In this document: positions 17,356 to 24,675 of the stretch, one piece after another | Layout: each line of letters starts with the position of its first letter | Numbering within the stretch: the first letter of the stretch is position 1 | From: Mucilaginibacter sp. SMC90 | Lineage (GTDB): Bacteria > Bacteroidota > Bacteroidia > Sphingobacteriales > Sphingobacteriaceae | NCBI RefSeq assembly: GCF_022811725.1 | Contig: NZ_CP094527.1 | Span: 6,014,001 to 6,078,000 of the forward strand | Direction of reading: 5' to 3' | DNA length: 64,000 nt | Translations under genes and position numbers: made by a program | The notes under the pieces: generated by a model | Seen by the model: the letters and a program-made list of their open reading frames with translations, nothing else | What the model was told of the DNA's origin: nothing | Database searches by the model: none

Positions 17356-18521
17356 AGGCTATAAATCAGCTTAAAACGTTTCAGCGAATTTTGGGTGAAT
17401 ACCCTGCCGATACGCCACTAAGTAAATTTTTACCCGGCTTTTACCGGCAAAACAAACAAATGGGCTCAACCGACAGGCGAGTTGCCAATCGGTTAGTATA
17501 CAATTACTTTCGCCTGGGCAAAGCACTGCCTGATGTTCCTGAAGATGAACGCCTGTTAGTCGCCGAGTTTTTATGCAATACCCAAACTAACTCCTACCTG
17601 CAAAATTTCAAACCTGAGTGGGCTGTATGCGTAGGATTTAGTGACGACGATAAACTCGCCCTTGTAAAAACTGCCTACCCTGATTTTAAACTGGAAGATG
17701 TATTCCCCTGGAGCAATCAGCTTTCGGATGGAATTGATAAGGAATCTTTCCTTAAATCTTTTTTTTATCAGCCCGATCTGTTTATTCGCGTTCGCAACGG
17801 TTATGATCATTTGGTAAAGGCCGAGTTGACAAAAGCACAGGTTGTTTTTAAGGATGAAGGTAATGGTTGTTATTCGCTGCCTAATGGGACACGTCTCGAA
17901 ACGATATTCCCTAAACAGCACTGGTTTGAGGTGCAGGATTATTCATCGCAGCAAACGGGTAATTACTTTAAGCCACAGCGTTGGGATAGCTGGTGGGATG
18001 CCTGTGCGGCATCAGGCGGCAAATCGTTACTGTTGCATGAGGACGAACCCAATATCAAACTGGTTGTATCTGATATCCGCGAATCCATACTGGCTAATCT
18101 CGATGAACGCTTTCAACTGGCAGGGTTAACCAAATACCAAAAGAAAGCCCTCGACCTTACCCAAAACATCGATTCGGTGATGCATGACTACGCTTTCGAC
18201 GGGATCATCCTTGATGCACCATGCAGCGGCTCCGGCACCTGGGGCCGTACCCCTGAAATGATAGCCCAGTTTGATGCGCACAAAATAGAGTTTTTCCAAA
18301 AGCTCCAAAAAAGTATCGCCCAAAATGTGGTGAAATATCTTAAGCCAGGTAAGCCGCTCATCTACATCACCTGCTCAGCTTTTAAAGGTGAGAATGAGGA
18401 TGTGGTTGAATACTTAGTAAACGAGCTTGGTTTAAAACTGGACGAGAAGGCGGTTTTAAAAGGCTATGAGCGTAAGGCAGATACTATGTTTGTGGCGAGG
18501 TTAACCCCCCCAGCCATTTAA
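17352..18521 (+). CDS. RsmB/NOP-family RNA (cytosine-5) methyltransferase
   Basis: SAM-dependent methyltransferase that probably makes m5C in rRNA, 389 residues. The N-terminal part (about 1-150) is the NusB-like/PUA-type region found in RsmB. The catalytic part has the motif IV Cys in LDAPCSGSGTWGR and the motif VI Cys in YITCSAFKGENEDVV, both catalytic cysteines of this family. Motif I is less clear (the expected DxGAxPGGK reads WDACAASGGKSLLL). It overlaps the lipoprotein gene by ATGA, which suggests coupled translation. Exact target position cannot be read from sequence. Confidence 0.9.
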   Translation: MKAINQLKTFQRILGEYPADTPLSKFLPGFYRQNKQMGSTDRRVANRLVYNYFRLGKALPDVPEDERLLVAEFLCNTQTNSYLQNFKPEWAVCVGFSDDDKLALVKTAYPDFKLEDVFPWSNQLSDGIDKESFLKSFFYQPDLFIRVRNGYDHLVKAELTKAQVVFKDEGNGCYSLPNGTRLETIFPKQHWFEVQDYSSQQTGNYFKPQRWDSWWDACAASGGKSLLLHEDEPNIKLVVSDIRESILANLDERFQLAGLTKYQKKALDLTQNIDSVMHDYAFDGIILDAPCSGSGTWGRTPEMIAQFDAHKIEFFQKLQKSIAQNVVKYLKPGKPLIYITCSAFKGENEDVVEYLVNELGLKLDEKAVLKGYERKADTMFVARLTPPAI

Positions 18522-18529
18522 TAATTTAT

Positions 18530-18636
18530 GTCATTGCGAGCGTAGCGTGGCAACCGCACGGAAGCATCTCCGCCCTGTATAGCATGCGATTGCCGCGTCG
18601 CACCACCGCAAATCCCGGCCTGCTCCTCGCAATGAC
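18530..18636. repeat. GTCATTGCGAG palindromic repeat, copy 2
   Basis: 107 bp, from GTCATTGCGAGCGTAGCG to CTCCTCGCAATGAC. Compared with copy 1 it carries about 20 extra bases in the right arm (around GCACCACCGCAAATCC). It lies between two convergent transcription units. Confidence 0.9.
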
Positions 18637-18659
18637 ATGAGAGAATAAGCCTTTTTGAT

Positions 18660-18743
18660 CTACAAATGTGTATTACTCCTGAAAAGCTTAATAGCAATCG
18701 CCAATAAAATAATCCCGAATGCTTTGCGCAGCACGCTTAACCC
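18660..18743 (-). pseudogene. remnant of a second marC gene (C-terminal 27 codons)
   Basis: Read on the minus strand, these bases encode the last 27 residues and stop of the intact MarC protein at 19171-19743 (GLSVLRKAFGIILLAIAIKL and the ending FRSNTHL), with no amino-acid change. At DNA level there are several differences, and all are synonymous (for example ACA/ACG for Thr, TTA/CTA for Leu). Homology stops abruptly upstream of the Gly codon, and there is no start codon or signal. It therefore looks like the tail of an older paralogue that lost the rest. Confidence 0.85.
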
Positions 18744-18817
18744 CTTTTGGCGCAAGTCTTGAGTAGAGGATAGTGTGAAGGCTGACTTGTGCCTCCGCAA
18801 GCGCCTTTTATAGAATC

Positions 18818-19144
18818 TTACCTTGGTCTTTTTATCACCGCTGTAACAATCCCTCCCGCAATTAACCCAATAGGCAAAATAACCTGACCGGGTAAAACCA
18901 CCATTGAAACGACGGCTAAAAGAACACCAATTCCTATTTTTAATAACGCTAAATTAAAGAATGGCTTTTGCGCGTCATTAACGTCGATTATTTTCTGAAC
19001 AGTCAAATTCGTTAATACTTGCTCTATCAACTCGGCAGGGACACCTTGCTTTTCGAGCCGGGCATAAATAACTTCATTATCAAGGCCCTCATTTTTTAGT
19101 TTTGAAGCTTGCAGGTAAGCTTTCCTTTTTAGTTCTTCGTCCAT
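18818..19144 (-). CDS. small two-helix membrane protein, unknown function
   Basis: 108 residues. Residues 1-50 are charged and helical (ARLEKQGVPAELIEQVLTNL), like a short SHOCT- or UBA-like helical motif. Two hydrophobic segments follow (about 67-88 and 90-103), ending in a basic KRPR tail. No family is recognised with confidence. It lies 26 bp after the intact marC gene on the same strand and is followed by the marC remnant, so it sits between the two copies. Confidence 0.65.
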   Translation of the reverse strand: MDEELKRKAYLQASKLKNEGLDNEVIYARLEKQGVPAELIEQVLTNLTVQKIIDVNDAQKPFFNLALLKIGIGVLLAVVSMVVLPGQVILPIGLIAGGIVTAVIKRPR

Positions 19145-19170
19145 CGGTTTAGGTTAAAATTTGTGAAAGC

Positions 19171-19743
19171 CTACAAATGCGTATTACTCCTGAAAAGCTT
19201 AATAGCTATCGCTAATAGAATAATCCCGAATGCTTTGCGCAGCACGCTCAATCCTATAGGCCCGAGCAGCCTTTCCAGCCACTTTACATTTTTAAGTACA
19301 AGATATACCACCAGTGTATTTAACACTATGCCTACGAGGATATTCTGCGTTTGGTATTGTGATTTAAGGGAAAGCAGTGTGGTCATGGTACCGGCCCCGG
19401 CAATAAGCGGGAAAGCCAGCGGTACAATGGATGCAGCCTGCGGCAGTTCTTCTTTAAAAAAATCGACACCCAATATCATTTCCATGGCGATAATAAAAAT
19501 CACCAGGGAGCCTGCAATAGCAAAGGAAGAGATATCAAGCCCGATAACCGCCAGCAGTTCATCTCCGATAAAAAGAAACGTCACCATAAGCACCAGCACG
19601 GCTATACTGGCCTTTTCCGACTCGATGTGACCTACGCGCTGCCTCAACTGAATGATTACCGGTATGGCGCCCAAAATATCAATAATAGCAAAAAGGATCA
19701 TCGTGACCGAAATGATCTCTTTAATTATAAACGGGTGCGACAT
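19171..19743 (-). CDS. MarC/UPF0056-family membrane protein
   Basis: Inner-membrane protein of 190 residues with about six helices. Members resemble small transporters, but their substrate is not established. Family features: MILFAIIDILGAIPVIIQLR near the start, then GSLVIFIIAMEMILGVDFF and FPLIAGAGTMTTLLSL. It starts 12 bp after the MFS gene on the same strand, so they probably share a transcript. A second, broken copy of its 3' end lies at 18660-18743. Confidence 0.9.
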   Translation of the reverse strand: MSHPFIIKEIISVTMILFAIIDILGAIPVIIQLRQRVGHIESEKASIAVLVLMVTFLFIGDELLAVIGLDISSFAIAGSLVIFIIAMEMILGVDFFKEELPQAASIVPLAFPLIAGAGTMTTLLSLKSQYQTQNILVGIVLNTLVVYLVLKNVKWLERLLGPIGLSVLRKAFGIILLAIAIKLFRSNTHL

Positions 19744-19755
19744 AACGTGTAGGAT

Positions 19756-20919
19756 TTATTCTTTCTTCTTTAAACGGAAACTCAGCAAAAAGGCTGCTAA
19801 AATATAGCATGAAGATAAGAAGAAAATAGCATGTACCGATAGCAAAGCTGCAAAGCCCGCGGTAACCGGCCCCAGGGCTTGCCCTATAGAAGCGTACGAT
19901 TGATTGATCCCCAATATTTTGCCCTGTTCTTTATGATCAATATGATCGGCAATTATTGCATTAAGCATAGGGTTGCGCAAACCGTTAAACAGGCCATAAA
20001 TACAAATGCCGATAACAAAGGGTATAAATTGATTGGTGAGTCCGGTTACAAACATTGCTACAAGGCATAGAAAGGTAGAAAGTAACAGGATCATTGACTT
20101 AGATGAAAACCACCTGGTAAACAGCGGCACACAAAGCTGCATAATAATACCGCTTACGCCAAAACCTGCATACAAAATACCAATTTGTGTGGGTGTAATC
20201 TGCAATACGTCAACACTAAAGGTTTGAAAACCAATGATCATGGTAAACTGGGCCATGGTAAGCATAAAACCGGTAAATACCGCTGTACCGATGACAGGTC
20301 GCTTAAGGGTGGTTATTAAAGCTGTAAAGGAGAATTTAGTTTTTTCCGAATCTTTCTTTGTCGTATCGGGCGGGTTAGTCTCCTTTAAAAAAAACAGGCT
20401 GCAAAGCGTACCGATCAGTGAGATGCCGGCAGCAAAATAAAAAGGAACCTGCATGCCGTACCTGTTCAGGAAACCGCCAATGGCCGGCCCGATCACAAAG
20501 CCGAACCCAAATGCTGAGCTTAGTATGCCGAACCTCCTGGCCCGGTTATCCGGCCTTGCAGTGTCTGATACCATAGCTTGAGCTACGGAAACGTTCCCTC
20601 CAGTAAGTCCGTCTAAAATCCGGGCGGCAAAAAGCATGATCATGCTGCGGGCTTCGGCAAAAAGGATAAAAGAGATACACGTACCTGCAAGGCTGATCAC
20701 CAGTAAAGGCTTCCGCCCCCATTTATCAGACAGCGAACCTAAAACAGGAGTGGCAAAAAATTGGGCCACCGAAAATGATGCAGTAAGGATCCCCAGCGTT
20801 TCACCGGTAACACCAAAGGTTTTACCATACGTGTAAAGTATAGGTACAATAATGCCGAACCCCAACGAGTTGATGACACATACAAATACTAATACCCACA
20901 GGTTTTTATCGCCCTTCAT
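19756..20919 (-). CDS. MFS transporter, TetA-like drug/proton antiporter type
   Basis: Twelve-helix exporter of 387 residues. Motif A is seen in loop 2-3 as GSLSDKWGRKPLL, and motif C-like glycines in FGFGFVIGPAIGGF, as in 12-helix drug antiporters and TetA-like proteins. Start and length are normal. First gene of the MFS-marC-small protein group on the minus strand; a terminator just upstream (20961-20994) separates it from the amino acid permease gene. Its substrate is unknown. Confidence 0.9.
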   Translation of the reverse strand: MKGDKNLWVLVFVCVINSLGFGIIVPILYTYGKTFGVTGETLGILTASFSVAQFFATPVLGSLSDKWGRKPLLVISLAGTCISFILFAEARSMIMLFAARILDGLTGGNVSVAQAMVSDTARPDNRARRFGILSSAFGFGFVIGPAIGGFLNRYGMQVPFYFAAGISLIGTLCSLFFLKETNPPDTTKKDSEKTKFSFTALITTLKRPVIGTAVFTGFMLTMAQFTMIIGFQTFSVDVLQITPTQIGILYAGFGVSGIIMQLCVPLFTRWFSSKSMILLLSTFLCLVAMFVTGLTNQFIPFVIGICIYGLFNGLRNPMLNAIIADHIDHKEQGKILGINQSYASIGQALGPVTAGFAALLSVHAIFFLSSCYILAAFLLSFRLKKKE

Positions 20920-20960
20920 GAAGCGGTTTTATTGGTTTGGGAATATAAAATGGAATGTAA

Positions 20961-20994
20961 CAAAAAAGGCCCTGAAAATTCAGAACCTTTTTTG
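20961..20994 (-). terminator. intrinsic terminator of the APC permease gene
   Basis: On the minus strand the sequence reads CAAAAAAGGTTCTGAATTTTC and then its pairing arm, followed by a T-run. It is symmetrical enough to work in both directions. It lies 21 bp after the permease stop. Confidence 0.8.
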
Positions 20995-21014
20995 TTTATG
21001 ATAACATTGTTATA

Positions 21015-22571
21015 CTATTCAACAAATTTAGGGTTGATAGGGTCATTAGCTCCTTCAACTTTGCCATGGCGCACATGCGAACGTTTGATGCTGTAGCCAA
21101 AGTAAACTGCAAAACCAATTAACAGCCATACAATAAGCCTTGCCCAGTTTTCCCAGCCTTCGCTGGCAATCATACAAAGGCAAATGATGGCACCAAGCGG
21201 ACAAACTATGGTATAAGCCGGAGTTTTGAACGGCCGTACTATATCCGGATCGGTTTTCCGTAAGATAAAGATACCTATACATACAAGCACAAAAGCGAAC
21301 AGCGTTCCGATACTTACCATATCACCTACATATTTATCAGGAATAAAACCGGCAAATAATGATACAAACACAAAGAATAACCATTGCGATTTGTAAGGGG
21401 TACGGAATTTAGGATGTAGCTTAGAGAATACTTTAGGGATCAAACCATCTGTGCTCATTGTGTAAAACACACGGGTTTGGCCCATCAGCATTACCAGGAT
21501 CACAGACGAGAAGCCTGCAAGGATAGATACTGTAACAAATGAGGCTAACCAACCATAACCGGGCATAGCAGTCTTGATAGCATAGCTTACCGAAGCTTCT
21601 TTACCCTGGATAAGGAAATCTTTGTATGAAACCAAACCTGTTAACACATGCGAGAACAAGATATAAAGTATAGTACAAAACACCAATGATATCAAAATAC
21701 CTTTTGGCATATCTCTCTGTGGGTTTTTAGCTTCCTGAGCAGCAGTTGAAACCGCATCAAAACCAATAAAGGCAAAAAACACCACACTTGCACCGCGCAA
21801 TACACCGAGCCAGCCATGGTTAAAAGTATCGGCATAATCAACAACACCCGCGCTAACTTTGATCTTGCCTGCATCGGCCGGGATAGTATAAGGTGTATGG
21901 AAAGCCGGGTTGATAAAGTGCCAGCCTAAACCTATTATCAATAATACGATAGCAACTTTTACAACCACAATAATATTGTTTACAATTGCCGATTCGGCTG
22001 TACCGCGAATCAATAATAAAGTTAGCAGAAACAATACCAGGATGGCCGGAAGGTTAACAATACCTCTTGTGCCAAATTCGGCGGCATACATACCTGTTGT
22101 AGTATTTGACACTTCCATAAACGAGTGCGACCATGCGTAGGGTATATGCACGTTAAAGAAAGTTGTTAAAAACTCATTAAAATACTGCGACCAGCCAATA
22201 GCTACCGTAGCGGCACCAAGCGCGTATTCAAGAACTAAGTCCCATCCAATGATCCAGGCGATAAATTCGCCCATAGTAGCATAAGAGTAGGTATAGGCTG
22301 ATCCCGCGATAGGGATCATACTGGCAAATTCTGCATAGCATAAACCAGCAAGGGCGCAACCAGCAGCTGCAATAAGGAATGAGATGGTAACTGCAGGACC
22401 GGCATGTTCACCTGCCGCTGCTGCTGTACGAACAAAAATACCGGCACCAATAATTGCGCCGATACCGAGTGCTATAAGCGAGCCAACGCCTAAGGTTCTC
22501 TTAAGCGATTTCTCCGTTTCTGCCGAAGCAGCCATTAATTGAGCAATCGGTTTCTTAATAAATAATTTCAT
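21015..22571 (-). CDS. APC-superfamily amino acid permease
   Basis: Inner-membrane amino acid transporter, 518 residues, with about 12-14 helices. The start of the first helix shows the APC signature GIGAIIGAGIFVRTA; later motifs FFAFIGFDAVSTAAQEAKNPQRDMP and GQTRVFYTMSTDGLIP are typical of the cationic amino acid transporter (CAT) branch. It stands alone between a 488-bp gap and its terminator. Substrate is probably a neutral or cationic amino acid, inferred from the subfamily. Confidence 0.94.
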   Translation of the reverse strand: MKLFIKKPIAQLMAASAETEKSLKRTLGVGSLIALGIGAIIGAGIFVRTAAAAGEHAGPAVTISFLIAAAGCALAGLCYAEFASMIPIAGSAYTYSYATMGEFIAWIIGWDLVLEYALGAATVAIGWSQYFNEFLTTFFNVHIPYAWSHSFMEVSNTTTGMYAAEFGTRGIVNLPAILVLFLLTLLLIRGTAESAIVNNIIVVVKVAIVLLIIGLGWHFINPAFHTPYTIPADAGKIKVSAGVVDYADTFNHGWLGVLRGASVVFFAFIGFDAVSTAAQEAKNPQRDMPKGILISLVFCTILYILFSHVLTGLVSYKDFLIQGKEASVSYAIKTAMPGYGWLASFVTVSILAGFSSVILVMLMGQTRVFYTMSTDGLIPKVFSKLHPKFRTPYKSQWLFFVFVSLFAGFIPDKYVGDMVSIGTLFAFVLVCIGIFILRKTDPDIVRPFKTPAYTIVCPLGAIICLCMIASEGWENWARLIVWLLIGFAVYFGYSIKRSHVRHGKVEGANDPINPKFVE

Positions 22572-23059
22572 TTTAAATTAGTAAGATCAGTCAAAAATTA
22601 AAAATTTACATTTCCCCAAACGTACTTAAATTTATTGAGAACGTAAAGAGCCGAATGAAACAACGGTTAAGTATTAATTATCAAAATATTAAACTGTTAA
22701 ATGCTATTAAATCTATAGAGAATTAGATTTTTCAGCTCATTTCAGATGCAGAACATCAGTTTAATTTGATAATTCAGGGTTGATTAGGATTTTTTCGACC
22801 CGGCGGCAGCAGATTTGAGAATTAACCCGAAATTTCAAACCGTCATTGATGCTCTTAATGCAGTTTATATGATTTAGCAGGTATTTATTTTTTTGAACCA
22901 TGATTTTGAGGTTAAAAGATTTCCTGATTTAGAGTTTAGAGATGATCTCTTATTTCTGCTGTAAATCCTGCCAAAATATGTCCGTTGCGCTACTGCAAAC
23001 TTTTCTTTGCAATTTCTTACTGCAAACTGCCAACTGATAAACTGCCAACTGGCTACTGG
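22572..23059. other. 488-bp intergenic region
   Basis: No gene seen. The left part is the AT-rich leader of the permease gene. The right end (about 23021-23066) has short tandem-like words built from ACTGCAAACTGCCAACTG and GGCTACTGGCTACTG, low-complexity DNA of unknown role that ends at the stop of the zinc-ribbon gene. Confidence 0.55.
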
Positions 23060-23422
23060 CTACTGCTCCCCTTCCCTCTTCACCAGCAACACCTCATCAT
23101 TATCAAGCAACAGGTAACCGTACTCGTAATTAAAAAAATAGGTCGACCCATTTTTTGTTTGATAGATACTGGTGATGTGGTCAAAATCAAAACCTTTTGC
23201 AGTAAGCTTTTTTCGGGTTGTTTTGGTTTTGCCGGTTGGGTTTAACTCTTCCAGCACACGTCTGTTACGGCGCAGGATATTGTTGATATTGCGTACGAGG
23301 TTGTAACTGCTGCTGTTGAGCTGATTGTTGTAATTATTACGGCACAAATCATTACAAAACTTTTTATCGGCACGGCCCTGCAATGGCGTACCACAATCTA
23401 AACATAGTCTTTCCTCACTCAT
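23060..23422 (-). CDS. small zinc-ribbon protein, unknown function
   Basis: 120 residues. The N-terminus has a four-Cys zinc site, CLDCGTPL then CNDLCRNNYN (CxxC-x15-CxxxC), like DUF2116-type or zinc-ribbon proteins. The rest is charged and helical (LVRNINNILRRNRRVLEEL), ending in a beta-rich part (FFNYEYGYLLLDNDEVLLVKR). It is divergent from ssb, with which it shares the upstream region. No enzymatic motif is seen. Confidence 0.75.
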   Translation of the reverse strand: MSEERLCLDCGTPLQGRADKKFCNDLCRNNYNNQLNSSSYNLVRNINNILRRNRRVLEELNPTGKTKTTRKKLTAKGFDFDHITSIYQTKNGSTYFFNYEYGYLLLDNDEVLLVKREGEQ

Positions 23423-23426
23423 TACA

Positions 23427-23458
23427 TAAAGGTAATAATTAATTTATCCGTTTGCAAA
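23427..23458 (-). promoter_or_regulatory. promoter of the zinc-ribbon gene
   Basis: On the minus strand TTTG (23458-23455), a 20-bp spacer and TACCTTTA (23434-23427) match the Bacteroidota pattern with one mismatch in the last base of the -7 box. The box ends 4 bp before the ATG, so the leader is very short. The same arrangement is seen before msrA. Confidence 0.6.
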
Positions 23459-23473
23459 CGCTTACAAACGGAT
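23446..23473. promoter_or_regulatory. palindrome in the divergent zinc-ribbon/ssb region
   Basis: ATCCGTTTG (23446-23454) and CAAACGGAT (23465-23473) form a perfect 9-bp inverted repeat around 10 bases. The left arm covers the -33 box of the zinc-ribbon gene. It could be a regulator site for one or both genes. Confidence 0.5.
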
Positions 23474-23571
23474 ACTATCGACTATAAACGGTTAACATCC
23501 GGCTAATTTTTTCGCCTTACTGCACCTTTGTATCGTTAATTCAAACAACAGTAAACATTAATAATAAAACG

Positions 23572-23910
23572 ATGAACTCATTAAGAAACAGTGTACGCCT
23601 GGTAGGCAACTTAGGCATGGATCCGGAAGTAAAAGTATTTGACAGTAATAAAAAGATGGTGCGCCTTTCCATCGCCACGAATGAAAGCTATAAAAACGAT
23701 AAAGGCGAAAAGATAAACGATACCCAGTGGCACAACCTGGTTTTCTGGAGCCCGCAGGCTAAGCTTGCTGAAGACCTGTTAAAAAAAGGCGATGAATTAG
23801 CTATTGAAGGTAAGCTAAGCAACCGTAACTATACCGACAAGGATGGTATTAAACGCTACGTATCAGAGATAGTAGTTAACGAATTTTTAAAAATAGGTAC
23901 TAAAGGCTGA
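23572..23910 (+). CDS. ssb: single-stranded DNA-binding protein
   Basis: OB-fold protein of 112 residues that coats single-stranded DNA. Motifs: NSVRLVGNLGMDPEVK, then RLSIATNESY, DTQWHNLVFWSPQAKLAEDLLKKGDELAIEGKL and NRNYTDKDGIKRY, all typical of SSB. It is shorter than the usual 140-180 residues: it ends right after the OB fold and lacks the acidic DDDxPF tail used to recruit repair proteins. It may therefore be a secondary SSB, with the housekeeping gene elsewhere. Confidence 0.93.
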   Translation: MNSLRNSVRLVGNLGMDPEVKVFDSNKKMVRLSIATNESYKNDKGEKINDTQWHNLVFWSPQAKLAEDLLKKGDELAIEGKLSNRNYTDKDGIKRYVSEIVVNEFLKIGTKG

Positions 23911-24038
23911 AGAGCAAATGGCTATACGCCAAAAGCGGTGGGACATTGGCGGATAAAACCTGTTGATTTGCAGGGGCAGGTATCACCGAGGGAAGATCAA
24001 CCTTCAACTGAAGTTTAAAGATAATTGACATTAACCTC

Positions 24039-24139
24039 TTAAAAGCAGGGCCGTCGCATTCCAAATGATCGGCTTTTTACACCTCGACCGTGCGATTTTT
24101 GAAGCACATTGAATTAGAATGTAATAGCCCTGCTCTTAA
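24039..24139. repeat. inverted-repeat structure between convergent genes
   Basis: TTAAAAGCAGGGC (24039-24051) and GCCCTGCTCTTAA (24127-24139) pair with one mismatch in 13, with a further CATTC/GAATG pair inside. The right arm overlaps the last codons of the 174-residue gene. It could act as a bidirectional terminator or a structured 3' UTR; no T-run is seen. Confidence 0.5.
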
Positions 24140-24660
24140 AAACGGTACATACCAGCCTTATATTTAAGGCGCATCCAAAACACTCTTAACCGATGATTCA
24201 GCGGATTCAATTGCCAATTGATATCAAACTTCTTATCCCGATCCTCTTTCAGCGCTCTGTAATTCGGGATTGGAACCTTACAGTGCAACATAGGCGGATC
24301 GGTAATTATCGTTTCCCTATACATTGCATCTAAAGAAGTTTTCAGATAATAAGCAATTTCAATTATTGTAACATTTCTTTCAGCCCTGTAAATGTATAAA
24401 TTGATGTCGTGAAGGTTATCATATAGCGAAAGCAATTGCGGCATTACATCGGCCAACGAGCGGAGCATCTTTTGATCGTTGTTCTGTTTCCTCAACTTGT
24501 GCAGATCACAAAAGCCTTGTGTGCTGTTTTCAATTTCAGATGTTATATACAAACAGTTATCAGTTATTTTGTTCCATGATAATTTCCGCGCTATTTCAAG
24601 CAAAGACACAGTAGCTCCGGCCAAATGATCATACAGGGTAGCCTTAGTAATTATATTCAT
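24136..24660 (-). CDS. hypothetical protein downstream of a PAS-GAF protein
   Basis: 174 residues, mostly helical, with no signal peptide or membrane helix and no recognised family. Features: many Asn/Tyr/Leu residues, a central LSLYDNLHDINLYIYRAERN helix, and a basic C-terminus (NHRLRVFWMRLKYKAGMYRF). It starts 15 bp after the kinase-like gene, so both are likely co-transcribed and may work together. Confidence 0.6.
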   Translation of the reverse strand: MNIITKATLYDHLAGATVSLLEIARKLSWNKITDNCLYITSEIENSTQGFCDLHKLRKQNNDQKMLRSLADVMPQLLSLYDNLHDINLYIYRAERNVTIIEIAYYLKTSLDAMYRETIITDPPMLHCKVPIPNYRALKEDRDKKFDINWQLNPLNHRLRVFWMRLKYKAGMYRF

Positions 24661-24675
24661 TATTTCGCTCTTAAA

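Noticed and set aside
18501..18660. tRNA or small RNA in the gap after the rRNA methyltransferase gene
   Set aside because: The pairing found is that of palindromic repeat copy 2; no cloverleaf or T-loop consensus was seen.
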